Part shown: positions 53,544 through 62,027 of the stretch, one piece after another
Numbering within the stretch: position 1 is the stretch's first letter
How the letters are laid out: each line of letters opens with the position of its first letter
Assembly: GCA_021818865.1 (NCBI GenBank)
Contig: JAKASX010000001.1
Span: 62,001-126,000 of the forward strand
Origin: Acidobacteriota bacterium
Lineage (GTDB): Bacteria; Acidobacteriota; Terriglobia; Acidiferrales; UBA7541
DNA: 64,000 bases
Direction of reading: 5' to 3'
Program-made: the position numbers and the translations under genes
The notes under the pieces: generated by a model
Databases searched by the model: none
The model's input: only the letters and a program-made list of their open reading frames with translations
What the model was told of the DNA's origin: nothing

Positions 53544-54232
53544 ACTTTCAGTGCCAGAGCCTCCTCGCCTCGTTCGCGGAGTTGACGCACCGCTGTCGAG
53601 GCGTCTGGCGTGTGGAAGACGGATGTGCCCGCGATCAGGATCTCCGCCCCTGCTCGCACGATCTCCGCCACGTTCTCGGGCCCCACTCCCCCATCCACCG
53701 CGATACCGAAGTTGCCATTATACCGCTCGCGCAGCACCACAAGCTCCTGGATTTTGAGGAGCGAGCGGGGAATGAAATGCTGGCCGCCGAAACCCGGATT
53801 GACGGTCATCACAAGCACCGCGCTCACCAGATCGAGCACCTCGGTGAGCGTCGCCACCGGCGTCGAGGGATTGATGGCCACCGCAGGCTCGGCGCCGGCT
53901 TCTTGAATCTGATGGAGCACGCGGTCGAGATGGGGCGTGGCCTCCTGGTGGACGTAGATGCGATCGGCGCCGGCGCGAGCGAACGGCTCGATGAAATCGC
54001 CGGGATTTTCAATCATCAGGTGGGTTTCAAGCGCCAGGCGCGTGGCTTTGCGCAGCGACGCCACCACCGGCACGCCGATCGTCAGGTTGGGCACGAAATG
54101 CCCGTCCATGACGTCCACGTGGACGAGGCGCGCTCCACCCGCTTCCGCCAGACGAACCTCGCGCTCGAGGCAAGCGAAATCCGCCGCGAGGATGGAAGGA
54201 GCAATCTCGACTCGGCTGCGTGGAACCCTCAT
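53540..54232 (-). CDS. rpe: Ribulose-phosphate 3-epimerase
   Basis: Interconverts ribulose 5-phosphate and xylulose 5-phosphate. TIM barrel with EIAPSILAADFACLEREV, VHVDVMDGHFVPNLTIG (metal His and Asp), ETHLMIENP, VLVMTVNPGFGGQHFI (catalytic Asp region) and GIAVDGGVGPENVAEIV. About 230 residues. The start ATG at 54232 overlaps the PASTA gene stop as ATGA, and its stop overlaps the bamD start, so the three are tightly coupled. Confidence 0.95.
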   Translation of the reverse strand: MRVPRSRVEIAPSILAADFACLEREVRLAEAGGARLVHVDVMDGHFVPNLTIGVPVVASLRKATRLALETHLMIENPGDFIEPFARAGADRIYVHQEATPHLDRVLHQIQEAGAEPAVAINPSTPVATLTEVLDLVSAVLVMTVNPGFGGQHFIPRSLLKIQELVVLRERYNGNFGIAVDGGVGPENVAEIVRAGAEILIAGTSVFHTPDASTAVRQLRERGEEALALKV

Positions 54233-55089
54233 CTCCACCTGCCGGGCATTCTAGCATAGACCGCGCCGCCTTCAGCGTCCGGATTCGATTCGAAAGAAGA
54301 CGTCGGAGCGGGACTTCCCCCGCTGCCCGCGCGCGAGGCGACCTGTAGGGTGACAGGCGTTGTCGCGTCGACGCGGGCGCCAGCGGCCGGCGTCTGGCCG
54401 ACCACCGAACCCGGAATCGAGCCGGGGCTGACGATGGGCGTCACCTGGGGCGCGGGTAGGCCAACCGTCGTCAATTGCTTCGAGGCTTGTGCGGCGGGAA
54501 GGTTCACGAGATTGGGCATGAGAAAGGATGAAGGACGCGGACCGAGCGAGACGAGGAGCGAAACGCGCGGGCTTGAAATTCCCGTTTCGCCGGGCAACGG
54601 GTCCTGCTGGATGACCACATCGGCCGGTTCGCCCGGCTCGTAGAGATAGGACACCTCACCCAATTGCAAACCACTGGTGAGCAATTCGAGACGAGCCGCT
54701 GGCAGGGCGCGATCCACCAGATTCGGCACGGTGACTTTCTGCGGGCCGAGACTCAGCACGACTTGCGCGAGCTGGCCGATTTTGAGTTGCGTGCCGGCAG
54801 CGGGACTTTGCCGCACGACGCTGCCGACGGGCAAATCGCTGTAGGCATGGTCGGCGACCATCGCGGCCAGATGCTTTGCGTGCAAGGCGGATTCGGCCGC
54901 GGGGTAATTTTCACCGACGAGATTCGGCATTTCGACGACGCGGCCCTCGATCGCGAGACGCATCGCGGTGATCGCGCTCAAAAAGGCGGCCGCGCCCAGA
55001 ACGAATAACAAAAGGAACAGCCGGCCCAGCCAGCGCAGCCGGTCGAAAAATCCCACGGAGATCGGTTCGGTTGGCAACGTCAACCCCAA
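54229..55089 (-). CDS. Membrane-anchored PASTA-domain protein
   Basis: A 286-residue single-pass protein with the membrane helix RLFLLLFVLGAAAFLSAITA at about residues 22-42. Three PASTA repeats follow outside the membrane: VEMPNLVGENYPAAESALHA, VTVPNLVDRALPAARLELLT and FLMPNLVNLPAAQASKQLTT, each with the following QxPxAGxx turn (QSPAAGTQ, QQDPLPGE, GQTPAAGA). PASTA domains bind muropeptides or beta-lactams in Ser/Thr kinases and penicillin-binding proteins; here no kinase domain is attached. The N-terminus is uncertain: TTG 55089 is the outer limit and GTG 55056 (GFFDRLRWLG) is likely. Lies between rsmB and rpe. Confidence 0.82.
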   Translation of the reverse strand: MGLTLPTEPISVGFFDRLRWLGRLFLLLFVLGAAAFLSAITAMRLAIEGRVVEMPNLVGENYPAAESALHAKHLAAMVADHAYSDLPVGSVVRQSPAAGTQLKIGQLAQVVLSLGPQKVTVPNLVDRALPAARLELLTSGLQLGEVSYLYEPGEPADVVIQQDPLPGETGISSPRVSLLVSLGPRPSSFLMPNLVNLPAAQASKQLTTVGLPAPQVTPIVSPGSIPGSVVGQTPAAGARVDATTPVTLQVASRAGSGGSPAPTSSFESNPDAEGGAVYARMPGRWR

Positions 55090-55168
55090 TTTTCCGCCGC
55101 GCGGGCGCTGTTGCGCCAGAACGGATCTAGGCGCCAGGCGGTGTGACCGTTCGCTCCCATACGATGCC

Positions 55169-56611
55169 TCATTTTCGCGTCAGGATGGCGGCGAAAAAGC
55201 CGTCGGTTGACGTTTCGGGCGGGAGCGTGTGAAAGAAGCCATTGGAGTCGAAAAGCCGCGCCGGTGAAATGCCGGCCGCGAGGTGGGCGGCGAAATCGGG
55301 CGGCGGCGCGCAGAGATGGGCTTCGGGACATTGGCCGAGAACAGTTTTCACCACCGACTCGTTTTCCTCCGGCTCGAGCGAGCAGGTGGCGTAGACGAGG
55401 CGTCCGCTGGGCGCGAGGACATCGAACGCGTGGCGCAGAATCGCCGTCTGGCGGCGGGCGAGATCGGCGATATCGCCGGGCTCCAAACGCCAGCGAATTT
55501 CCGGATTGCGCGACAGCGTACCGGTACCCGAGCACGGGGCATCGACGAGCACCCGATCGAATTGCGCGCGAAACGGCAGCGGGCGCGTCGCGTCGAGCGC
55601 AACCAGAGAGACGCCATGCGTGGCCGTGCGCTCGAATTGGCCCCGCACGGCACGCAGGCGATGAGGATGCAAATCCGCCGCAACCACGCGCGCCGCGGGG
55701 CCTGCCGCCCGCGCCAGATGGAGGGTTTTGTTGCCGGGCGCAGCGCAGAGATCGAGAACCGACTGGCCCGGTTCGATGCCGGCCAGCAGCGCGACCGCTT
55801 GCGATGCTTCGTCCTGGACGGTGATCCATCCTTCGCGAAATGCCGAGGTTTCGATGGGATTGCCTCCACGAAGAATGAGTGCGTGCGCGAGCAGGTGTCC
55901 GGGACCCACGTCGAAACCGTCTTCGCGCAGCGACTCGGCAACCTGCTCGGCGTGCTCGACATCGAGCACCGAGCAGGCCGTGGGCAGCGGGCGATTGTTG
56001 GTTTCGAGGAGGGCCACGGTGCGCTCGCGACCGAATTGAGCGAGCCAGCGATGGATCATCCAATCGGGGTGGGAATAGAGAATGCCGAGGCGCTCGGCTT
56101 GGCTCATGCGTTCAGGAAGCGTGCGCTCGAGATCCGCGGCGCGAAACGGAGCGCGCGGCATGCGGCGCAGTACCGCGTTGACGAGCGAGGCAGCGCGCTG
56201 TTTGCCGGCACGCTTTACGAGTTCCACCGATTCGTTGACGGCGGCCGAGGCGGGGATACGGTCGAGAAAGAGAAGCTGATAGGCGCCGAGGCGCAAGGCC
56301 AGCCGGACGTCCGGCTGGAGTGATTCCGACGGACGATTCGATTGGCGCTCGATGAGGAAATCGAGCAGACGCTGCCAACGCAGGACGCCGAAAACGAGTT
56401 CGGTGGCGAGCGCGGCGTCGCGGCGATTGATGGGGACTTCGGCCGGGGCTTTCGCCTCGCCGCGGGATGCGGCAACGTTGCGTTCCGGCCGCCGCGTTGA
56501 GCGCAGGCTCGAAGCGAGGCGCGCGTGGAGCGCATCGGAGGCGTAGGCGCCTTGCTCCTCCACGCGGCGCAGGATTTCAAACGCGATCGCTCGGGAGGGG
56601 GAGACGGGCAT
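55169..56611 (-). CDS. rsmB: 16S rRNA (cytosine-967-C5)-methyltransferase RsmB
   Basis: SAM-dependent rRNA methyltransferase with an N-terminal NusB-like RNA-binding domain. ATG 56611 gives VSPSRAIAFEILRRVEEQGAYASDAL, the normal start; a longer frame would overlap fmt. NusB-like helices run to about residue 160 (LALRLGAYQLLFLDRIPASAAVNESVELVKR). The catalytic domain has SAM-binding VLDLCAAPGNKTLHLA, the release Cys in DAPCSGTGTLSR and the second Cys in YATCSLEPEENESVV. Next to fmt and def as in many bacteria. About 480 residues, slightly longer than usual because of a charged insertion near residue 50. Confidence 0.93.
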   Translation of the reverse strand: MPVSPSRAIAFEILRRVEEQGAYASDALHARLASSLRSTRRPERNVAASRGEAKAPAEVPINRRDAALATELVFGVLRWQRLLDFLIERQSNRPSESLQPDVRLALRLGAYQLLFLDRIPASAAVNESVELVKRAGKQRAASLVNAVLRRMPRAPFRAADLERTLPERMSQAERLGILYSHPDWMIHRWLAQFGRERTVALLETNNRPLPTACSVLDVEHAEQVAESLREDGFDVGPGHLLAHALILRGGNPIETSAFREGWITVQDEASQAVALLAGIEPGQSVLDLCAAPGNKTLHLARAAGPAARVVAADLHPHRLRAVRGQFERTATHGVSLVALDATRPLPFRAQFDRVLVDAPCSGTGTLSRNPEIRWRLEPGDIADLARRQTAILRHAFDVLAPSGRLVYATCSLEPEENESVVKTVLGQCPEAHLCAPPPDFAAHLAAGISPARLFDSNGFFHTLPPETSTDGFFAAILTRK

Positions 56612-56657
56612 CAGGATTCTCGAGAATTCGGCCGCTTCGCAGGGTGGCGAGTCCGTT

Positions 56658-57605
56658 TCACGGGGCGCCGAACCGGTCGCCGGGCGCGAGGCGCGCACCG
56701 CTCAAAAATTCGCGGGCGGAGATGCGCTTGCGTCCTTCGCGCTGCACGGCTTCGATGCGCAGCCAGGTGGCTTCGCCGCAGGCGACGTACAAATCGCCCG
56801 AAACCACGCGCAGTTCGCCCGATTCTGCCGCAGCGGTTTCCGGGGCGGGAAGCTCCGCGGGAAGGCCCCAGAGATGGCACAGAGAGCCATGGAATGTGGT
56901 GTACGCGCCAGGCCAGGGCGCGAAACCGCGCATTCGGTTGTAGATTTTTGCCGCCGGCCACAACCAATCGATTTTCCCGTCTTCGCGTTTGAGCAGCGGG
57001 GCAAGAGTCGCCTGCGCGTGATCCTGCGGGCGCGGGATGAGAGTTCCCTGCCCCAGCCCGCGCAGCGTGCGCACCATCAGCTCGGGACCTGCGGCAGACA
57101 TTCGGGCGGAAAGTTCGGGAGCGCTTTCGTCGGGGAAAATTTCGGTTTGCCAATCGAGCAGCATCGGGCCGGTGTCCATGCCGGCGTCTATGCGCATGGT
57201 GGTGAGACCGGTGCGGGTTTCGCCCTGCGCGATGGCCCAGGCGATGGGCGCGGCGCCGCGATATTTGGGCAGAAGCGAGGCGTGGAGATTGATCCAGCCG
57301 AGCGGGGCGAGATCGATGAGGCGCTGAGGAATGATCTGGCCGAAGGCGATGATGACGACGGCGTCGGGTGCGACGGCGCGGAAAAACTCAAACGCTTCCT
57401 CCGTGCGAACCTTGGCCGGCTGATAAATGCGCAAGCCGCGCGCCAGGGCCGCGCGCTTCACCGGGCTCGGCTCGGTTTCGAGGCCGCGGCCGCGCGGGCG
57501 ATCGGGCTGCGTGACCACGGCTTCGATCTGAAATTCCGGCTCGGAGGCCAGCCGTTCGAGCGTGGGAACCGCGAAAGACGGCGTGCCGCAGAAGACCAGG
57601 CGCAT
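56658..57605 (-). CDS. fmt: Methionyl-tRNA formyltransferase
   Basis: Formylates initiator Met-tRNA. MRLVFCGTPSFAVPTLERL is the N-terminus. The formyl-THF site HASLLPKYRGAAPIAWAI contains the catalytic Asn/His region (NLHASLLPKYRG), followed by GETRTGLTTMRIDAGMDTGPML. The C-terminal RNA-binding domain has YNRMRGFAPWPGAYTTF. 315 residues, normal. Thirteen bases after def on the same strand, the usual def-fmt pair. Confidence 0.96.
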   Translation of the reverse strand: MRLVFCGTPSFAVPTLERLASEPEFQIEAVVTQPDRPRGRGLETEPSPVKRAALARGLRIYQPAKVRTEEAFEFFRAVAPDAVVIIAFGQIIPQRLIDLAPLGWINLHASLLPKYRGAAPIAWAIAQGETRTGLTTMRIDAGMDTGPMLLDWQTEIFPDESAPELSARMSAAGPELMVRTLRGLGQGTLIPRPQDHAQATLAPLLKREDGKIDWLWPAAKIYNRMRGFAPWPGAYTTFHGSLCHLWGLPAELPAPETAAAESGELRVVSGDLYVACGEATWLRIEAVQREGRKRISAREFLSGARLAPGDRFGAP

Positions 57606-57618
57606 CGCCGCGCCTCCT

Positions 57619-58128
57619 CTACCAGTCGCCGGCTTTTTGGAGCTTGCGAACGCGGCGGCGGATCAAATCGCGTTTCAGCATGCTCAGGTGATTGATGAAG
57701 AGCACGCCGTAAAGATGGTCGATTTCGTGGCAGAAAGCACGGGCGAGCAGATCCTCCCCGCGCATTTCCCATTCCTTGCCGGTGGCGTCCTGGGCGCGAA
57801 CGGTAACGAATTTCGGCCGCAGGACGAGACCGCGGAAACCCGGCAGCGACAGGCAGCCTTCCTCTTCACGTTGCTCGCCCTCGGAATACGTGATTTCGGG
57901 ATTGGCGAGAACGAGGCGCGCCTCGGGATTTTTGCCGACGGTGACGTCGATGACGGCCAAGCGCAGGCTGATGCCGATCTGCGGCGCGGCCAGGCCGACG
58001 CCTTCCACCGCGTACATGGACTCGAACATGTCGTCGACGAGCTTCTGGAGCTCGTCGTCGAACTCTTCGACCGGCGGGGTCTGTTGCGCGAGCACGGGCT
58101 CGGGAAACTTCACGATTTTGCGAATCAT
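57619..58128 (-). CDS. def: Peptide deformylase
   Basis: Removes the formyl group from new proteins. The ATG at 58128, with AAAAGGACGAG upstream, gives MIRKIVKFPEPVL. The three deformylase motifs are all present: GVGLAAPQ, EGCLSLP (metal Cys) and HEIDHLYGVLF (metal His pair and catalytic Glu). About 169 residues, normal. It starts 10 bases after the aroC stop. Confidence 0.96.
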   Translation of the reverse strand: MIRKIVKFPEPVLAQQTPPVEEFDDELQKLVDDMFESMYAVEGVGLAAPQIGISLRLAVIDVTVGKNPEARLVLANPEITYSEGEQREEEGCLSLPGFRGLVLRPKFVTVRAQDATGKEWEMRGEDLLARAFCHEIDHLYGVLFINHLSMLKRDLIRRRVRKLQKAGDW

Positions 58129-58138
58129 CTCGTCCTTT

Positions 58139-59317
58139 TCAGTACTCGTCGACTTGGCGACGGTAGCCTTCGAAATTTCGGCGCGTCTCCTCGATCGAGT
58201 CTCCAGCGAATTTTTCCAGAAAAGCATCACCGAGCGCCAGCGCCACCATCGCTTCGGCCACGACGCCGGCTGCGGGAACCACGCAGACGTCCGAGCGTTC
58301 GTAGGCGGCCTGGACCGGCTGTTTCGTTTTCAAATCGGCCGTGCCGAGCGCGCGGCGCAGCGTGGAAATGGGTTTCAGATAACCGCGAACGACGACATCC
58401 TCGCCATTGGTGATGCCCGCTTCGAGACCGCCGGCGTGGTTGGAGGAGCGGGTGAAGCGGTGACGTTCGGCGTCGTACGAGATCGGATCCTGAACCACCG
58501 AGCCGTAGGCGACGGCGTTTTCGACGCCGCTGCCGATTTCCACCGCTTTGACCGCCTGAATCGACATGACCGCCTGCGCCAGGCGGCCATCGAGCTTTTC
58601 GTCCCATTGAGCGTGGCTGCCAAGACCCGGAGGGACGCCGCGCGCCACGACTTCGAAAATACCGCCGACGGAATCGCCAGCGCGGAGTGCGGCATCCACT
58701 TCGGCTTTCATGCGCGCTTCGGCTTCCGCGTCCACGCAGCGCAAGGGCGATTCGAGATCGGCGCAAACGGCCTGAATTTCCTCCCAAGACGCCGCGCGTT
58801 CCAATCGCGTGTGGCCGACGGCAACGACGTGGCTCAGAATTTCCACGCCGAATTCAGCCAGAAAAATTTTGGCAAAGGCGCCGGCCGCTGTGCGGGCGGC
58901 GGTTTCACGAGCCGAGGCGCGTTCGAGGGCGTAGCGGGCGTCGTGCCAATTGAATTTCAGCGCCGCCGGGAGATCGGCGTGGCCGGGACGCGGCGCGGTG
59001 AGCGGGCGAGCGAACTGAGCGGAATCCTCGAAATCCTCGACGGGCAGCGCCTGCTTCCATTTCTCCCATTCGCGGTTTTCCAGGCGTATGCAGATCGGCG
59101 CGCCGATTGTCCGACCGTGACGGACGCCGGAAAGGACATCGGCCATGTCCTTTTCGATTTTTTGCCGGCCACCACGGCCGTAGCCAAGCTGCCGGCGGCG
59201 CAATTCGCGATTGACCGTTTCGAGGTCCACGCGCACGCCGGCGGGAAGGCCGGAAATCCACGCGAAAATCGCAGGCCCGTGCGATTCCCCGGCGGTGACA
59301 TATCTGAGTCTGCTCAT
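58139..59317 (-). CDS. aroC: Chorismate synthase
   Basis: Flavin-dependent last step of the shikimate pathway, EPSP to chorismate. The ATG at 59317 gives MSRLRYVTAGESHGPAI, the AroC N-terminus with GESHG. RPGHADLPAALKFNWHDARYALERASARETA and the C-terminal SVVQDPISYDAERHRFTRSSNHAGGLEAGITNG block (RxxRxGGxxGG-type phosphate-binding region) are diagnostic. About 392 residues. It shares the operon with def, fmt and rsmB. Confidence 0.95.
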   Translation of the reverse strand: MSRLRYVTAGESHGPAIFAWISGLPAGVRVDLETVNRELRRRQLGYGRGGRQKIEKDMADVLSGVRHGRTIGAPICIRLENREWEKWKQALPVEDFEDSAQFARPLTAPRPGHADLPAALKFNWHDARYALERASARETAARTAAGAFAKIFLAEFGVEILSHVVAVGHTRLERAASWEEIQAVCADLESPLRCVDAEAEARMKAEVDAALRAGDSVGGIFEVVARGVPPGLGSHAQWDEKLDGRLAQAVMSIQAVKAVEIGSGVENAVAYGSVVQDPISYDAERHRFTRSSNHAGGLEAGITNGEDVVVRGYLKPISTLRRALGTADLKTKQPVQAAYERSDVCVVPAAGVVAEAMVALALGDAFLEKFAGDSIEETRRNFEGYRRQVDEY

Positions 59318-59397
59318 GCGAAGCAAGGCCCCTATTGTAAAAGCTTCGCATTGTAACGGATAGGCGGAAAATGGGCCAAAAGGCGGTCAGGGCTCCC

Positions 59398-61818
59398 TCA
59401 AGGCTTTGGTGCGGCCGGATGCACAGCCGGCCCCGTCTGCGGTTGCGCAAGGGGCCCTTCGTAGGATTGCACCGATCGCCAAAGGATCGTGACATCACCG
59501 GATTGCGACCGCACCGCGTACGCAGGCCGTGCGGCGAGCAGCGCGTTGCCGGTTGGCGGGAGACTGTAGGATTCGTCGAGCAGAATTAGCTGCGCGGAAG
59601 ATTGGCCGGATGGTTCAGCAGCGACTGCCTGCGCAGGAGACTGGACGAAGCTGACGTCCACGCCGGAGGGCGGGGTGGTGACCACGGAGAAACGCCGCCA
59701 GCCGGAAGCGAATTGGGCTCGCCGACGCGGCGGCGGAGGGACGGACACGCCATTCACGGAAAAAGAATAGACGCGAACCGAGGGCGGAAATAGCAGAGCG
59801 ACCACGGGCGCACCTCGCGGAGACGCGATGTGCGCCTGGACTTCCAAGCGACCATCCTTCAACTGAGATTTCTCGATCGTCCAGGAGGGCCCAGGCGCGT
59901 TCAGGGGCGGAGCGCCGGCGACGAAGGCGGGTGCGGAGGGTGGAAACCAAGGGAAAAGATCGTGGGCGCCGCGGTAGAAATGCGCGATGCGACTCAGCGA
60001 GGGCGGCAAAGCGCCGCTTTCGGGAGTAATGAGCCAGTGCGCGCGGCCAGAATCGGTATTCTGGATGAAGTACTCGCTCATGCGCTCGGGCGATTGGGGC
60101 GTATAGGGAGGAAGAACGGCGGCAAAACCGGCGGATGCGACCATGGCAAAGGCCAGGAACGCGAGCGTAGCAAAACGCCATTTTTTCCCAGCGTGAACGA
60201 TCAGTGGGCTCAAAGTGAGCGCGAGGAATGCGACGAGTACGGAGACGATCGGCAATGCCGCCGTTCCCATGGCCGTATACAGCGGCAAAGCGGTTTGGAA
60301 CGTGAAAAGCGCGGCGACGCAGGCTGGCGCAATGGCCGCCAGCAGGAGAGCTATTTCGGAGCCGGACGCGATAATCCCCAGACCGAGAATTCCGGCGGAA
60401 AGCGCCGGAACCAGCCACACGAAGCTTCCTTCGGGCAGAACGACCGACACTGCGAGGGCCAGAGCGGCCCACCAGATCCAGACGGCGCACCAAAATTCCT
60501 CAAAGCCGATCCTGGTGCTGGAAAAGAGCCAGGCAGCGAGAACTCCTGCCAGCCAACATGCCGCGACAAGCGGGACTGGGTGAGCGACCCAGCCGCTGGG
60601 CACGCTGCCAATTTGGCGGAGGATTCTGAGCAAACCGGACGATAGAACCCAGGCAAGGGCAAAAGCGACGGGCGGAGCCATCAGTGCACCGAGGAAATAC
60701 ACGCCGCGCAGCCTTCCTCGCATCCACAACCGCACAGCGCAAATCAGGATCAGCGCGAGTGCGATGACGGCTATCCAGGGCGTCCAGCCGAGCGGCCACC
60801 AGACCATGCGCCACGCTGCGACGTCGAAGAAAACGGCCTGGCCAGGCCTGGGAACGCCCAATTTTGCATTGGCCAGAGCGCGGATGATGCCCAAGGCGTG
60901 ATCGCCCTGGCTTTGGAGGCTGCCGGGGTCCAGATTGCGCAGATTATCGAGCGGGGTGTGGTAGTGGCTGACGCTGCCGATGAAGGCGAAATTAAATCCA
61001 TCAAATCCGTGCTTTCTAAAAATTGAAAAATCTGTATCATTCGGTAGACGCCGATAGATGGCGTAGGAAAGAGAATTGGCGAGCGGTCTGGGAACCGCCC
61101 GCGCAAACAGAGGCATCAACCAAAGCGAGTGACGGCCCGTCTCGAACATGAGGCTGGGGCCGGAGGTGCCGCGCGCTTCCAGATTCACCGCCGCGCCCAC
61201 CTCGCGAGCCCACGGACTCTCGGCCACGAAAGCCACAGCGCCGAGCAGACCGGCTTCTTCTCCCTCGTCGAACAGAAAAACCACCGAATGCCGCGGCGGA
61301 GGGGCCGCGCGGAGAGCGCGGGCCACTTCCAGCATGGTAGCCACGCTCGAGCCGTCGTCGCTTGCGCCGGGGCCGGCGGGAACCGAGTCGTAATGCGCGG
61401 CGACGAGAATCACCTTCCCTGGTTCGCTGCCGTGAAGGCGCGCCACGACGTTTTGCACCTGGGCACAGGTCTGGTCGTAGCTGCAAGCGAAGCCGGTTTC
61501 GATGTGCGGCTGGTAGCCGAGCCGCGTGAGATCGGCGGCGATGGCCTGGCGAATCACGGCATCGGCGGCGCTGCCGACCGGGTGCGGTTGGCCGTTTCCG
61601 ACCAGCGGCGCGAGAAACGATTCAGCGCGCACGGCGGAGAATTTGTCGGACGGAGCGGTTGCGGGTTTTGGCGCGGGAGGCTGGTAGCGCAGCCAAACCA
61701 GCAGAAACAGACCGGCGCAGATGGCCAGGGCCAAGCCGAGCGGGCGCGGGCTCGTGCCGGACGAAGCGACCGCGCCGCGAATGGGATCGAGAGAAGAAGG
61801 AGGGGGATGGTTGGTCAT
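59398..61818 (-). CDS. M28-family membrane metallopeptidase (ER-metallopeptidase-1/Pff1-like)
   Basis: An 806-residue protein: one N-terminal membrane helix (LGLALAICAGLFLLVWL), an M28 di-zinc peptidase domain facing outward, then about nine membrane helices and a C-terminal beta-rich domain. Zinc and catalytic residues: VAAHYDSVPAGPGASDDGSSVA (His and bridging Asp), DEGEEAGLLGA (Glu pair), LEARGTSGP, and the final His in SVSHYHTPLDNL. The layout matches the eukaryotic ERMP1/Pff1 type found sporadically in bacteria. Substrate unknown. First gene of the minus-strand run that continues into aroC. Confidence 0.85.
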   Translation of the reverse strand: MTNHPPPSSLDPIRGAVASSGTSPRPLGLALAICAGLFLLVWLRYQPPAPKPATAPSDKFSAVRAESFLAPLVGNGQPHPVGSAADAVIRQAIAADLTRLGYQPHIETGFACSYDQTCAQVQNVVARLHGSEPGKVILVAAHYDSVPAGPGASDDGSSVATMLEVARALRAAPPPRHSVVFLFDEGEEAGLLGAVAFVAESPWAREVGAAVNLEARGTSGPSLMFETGRHSLWLMPLFARAVPRPLANSLSYAIYRRLPNDTDFSIFRKHGFDGFNFAFIGSVSHYHTPLDNLRNLDPGSLQSQGDHALGIIRALANAKLGVPRPGQAVFFDVAAWRMVWWPLGWTPWIAVIALALILICAVRLWMRGRLRGVYFLGALMAPPVAFALAWVLSSGLLRILRQIGSVPSGWVAHPVPLVAACWLAGVLAAWLFSSTRIGFEEFWCAVWIWWAALALAVSVVLPEGSFVWLVPALSAGILGLGIIASGSEIALLLAAIAPACVAALFTFQTALPLYTAMGTAALPIVSVLVAFLALTLSPLIVHAGKKWRFATLAFLAFAMVASAGFAAVLPPYTPQSPERMSEYFIQNTDSGRAHWLITPESGALPPSLSRIAHFYRGAHDLFPWFPPSAPAFVAGAPPLNAPGPSWTIEKSQLKDGRLEVQAHIASPRGAPVVALLFPPSVRVYSFSVNGVSVPPPPRRRAQFASGWRRFSVVTTPPSGVDVSFVQSPAQAVAAEPSGQSSAQLILLDESYSLPPTGNALLAARPAYAVRSQSGDVTILWRSVQSYEGPLAQPQTGPAVHPAAPKP

Positions 61819-62027
61819 TTAGCCTCTGGCCTCCACGATTCGCTTTACTTGTCCCGGCATGCGTGGTATTTTTCCGTGTTCTTCCGCTATTCCGTGCGCC
61901 AGAGCGGCGGGACGGCCTTTCAGGCCGTGTGCAGCTCTGTCTTTCCCGGATTCTCCCAGCCTTATTGGGAGCCTCCCTGCTCGAAAACGCAACAGTTTGC
62001 ACATCTTAGAGAGGAGCCCGTCGAGCC
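61819..62027. promoter_or_regulatory. Divergent region between the M28 peptidase and smc
   Basis: About 209 bases serving two divergent genes. GAGAGGAG lies about 10 bases before the smc TTG. A GGCCTTTCAGGCC palindrome occurs near 61916. No promoter boxes can be assigned with confidence. Confidence 0.4.
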
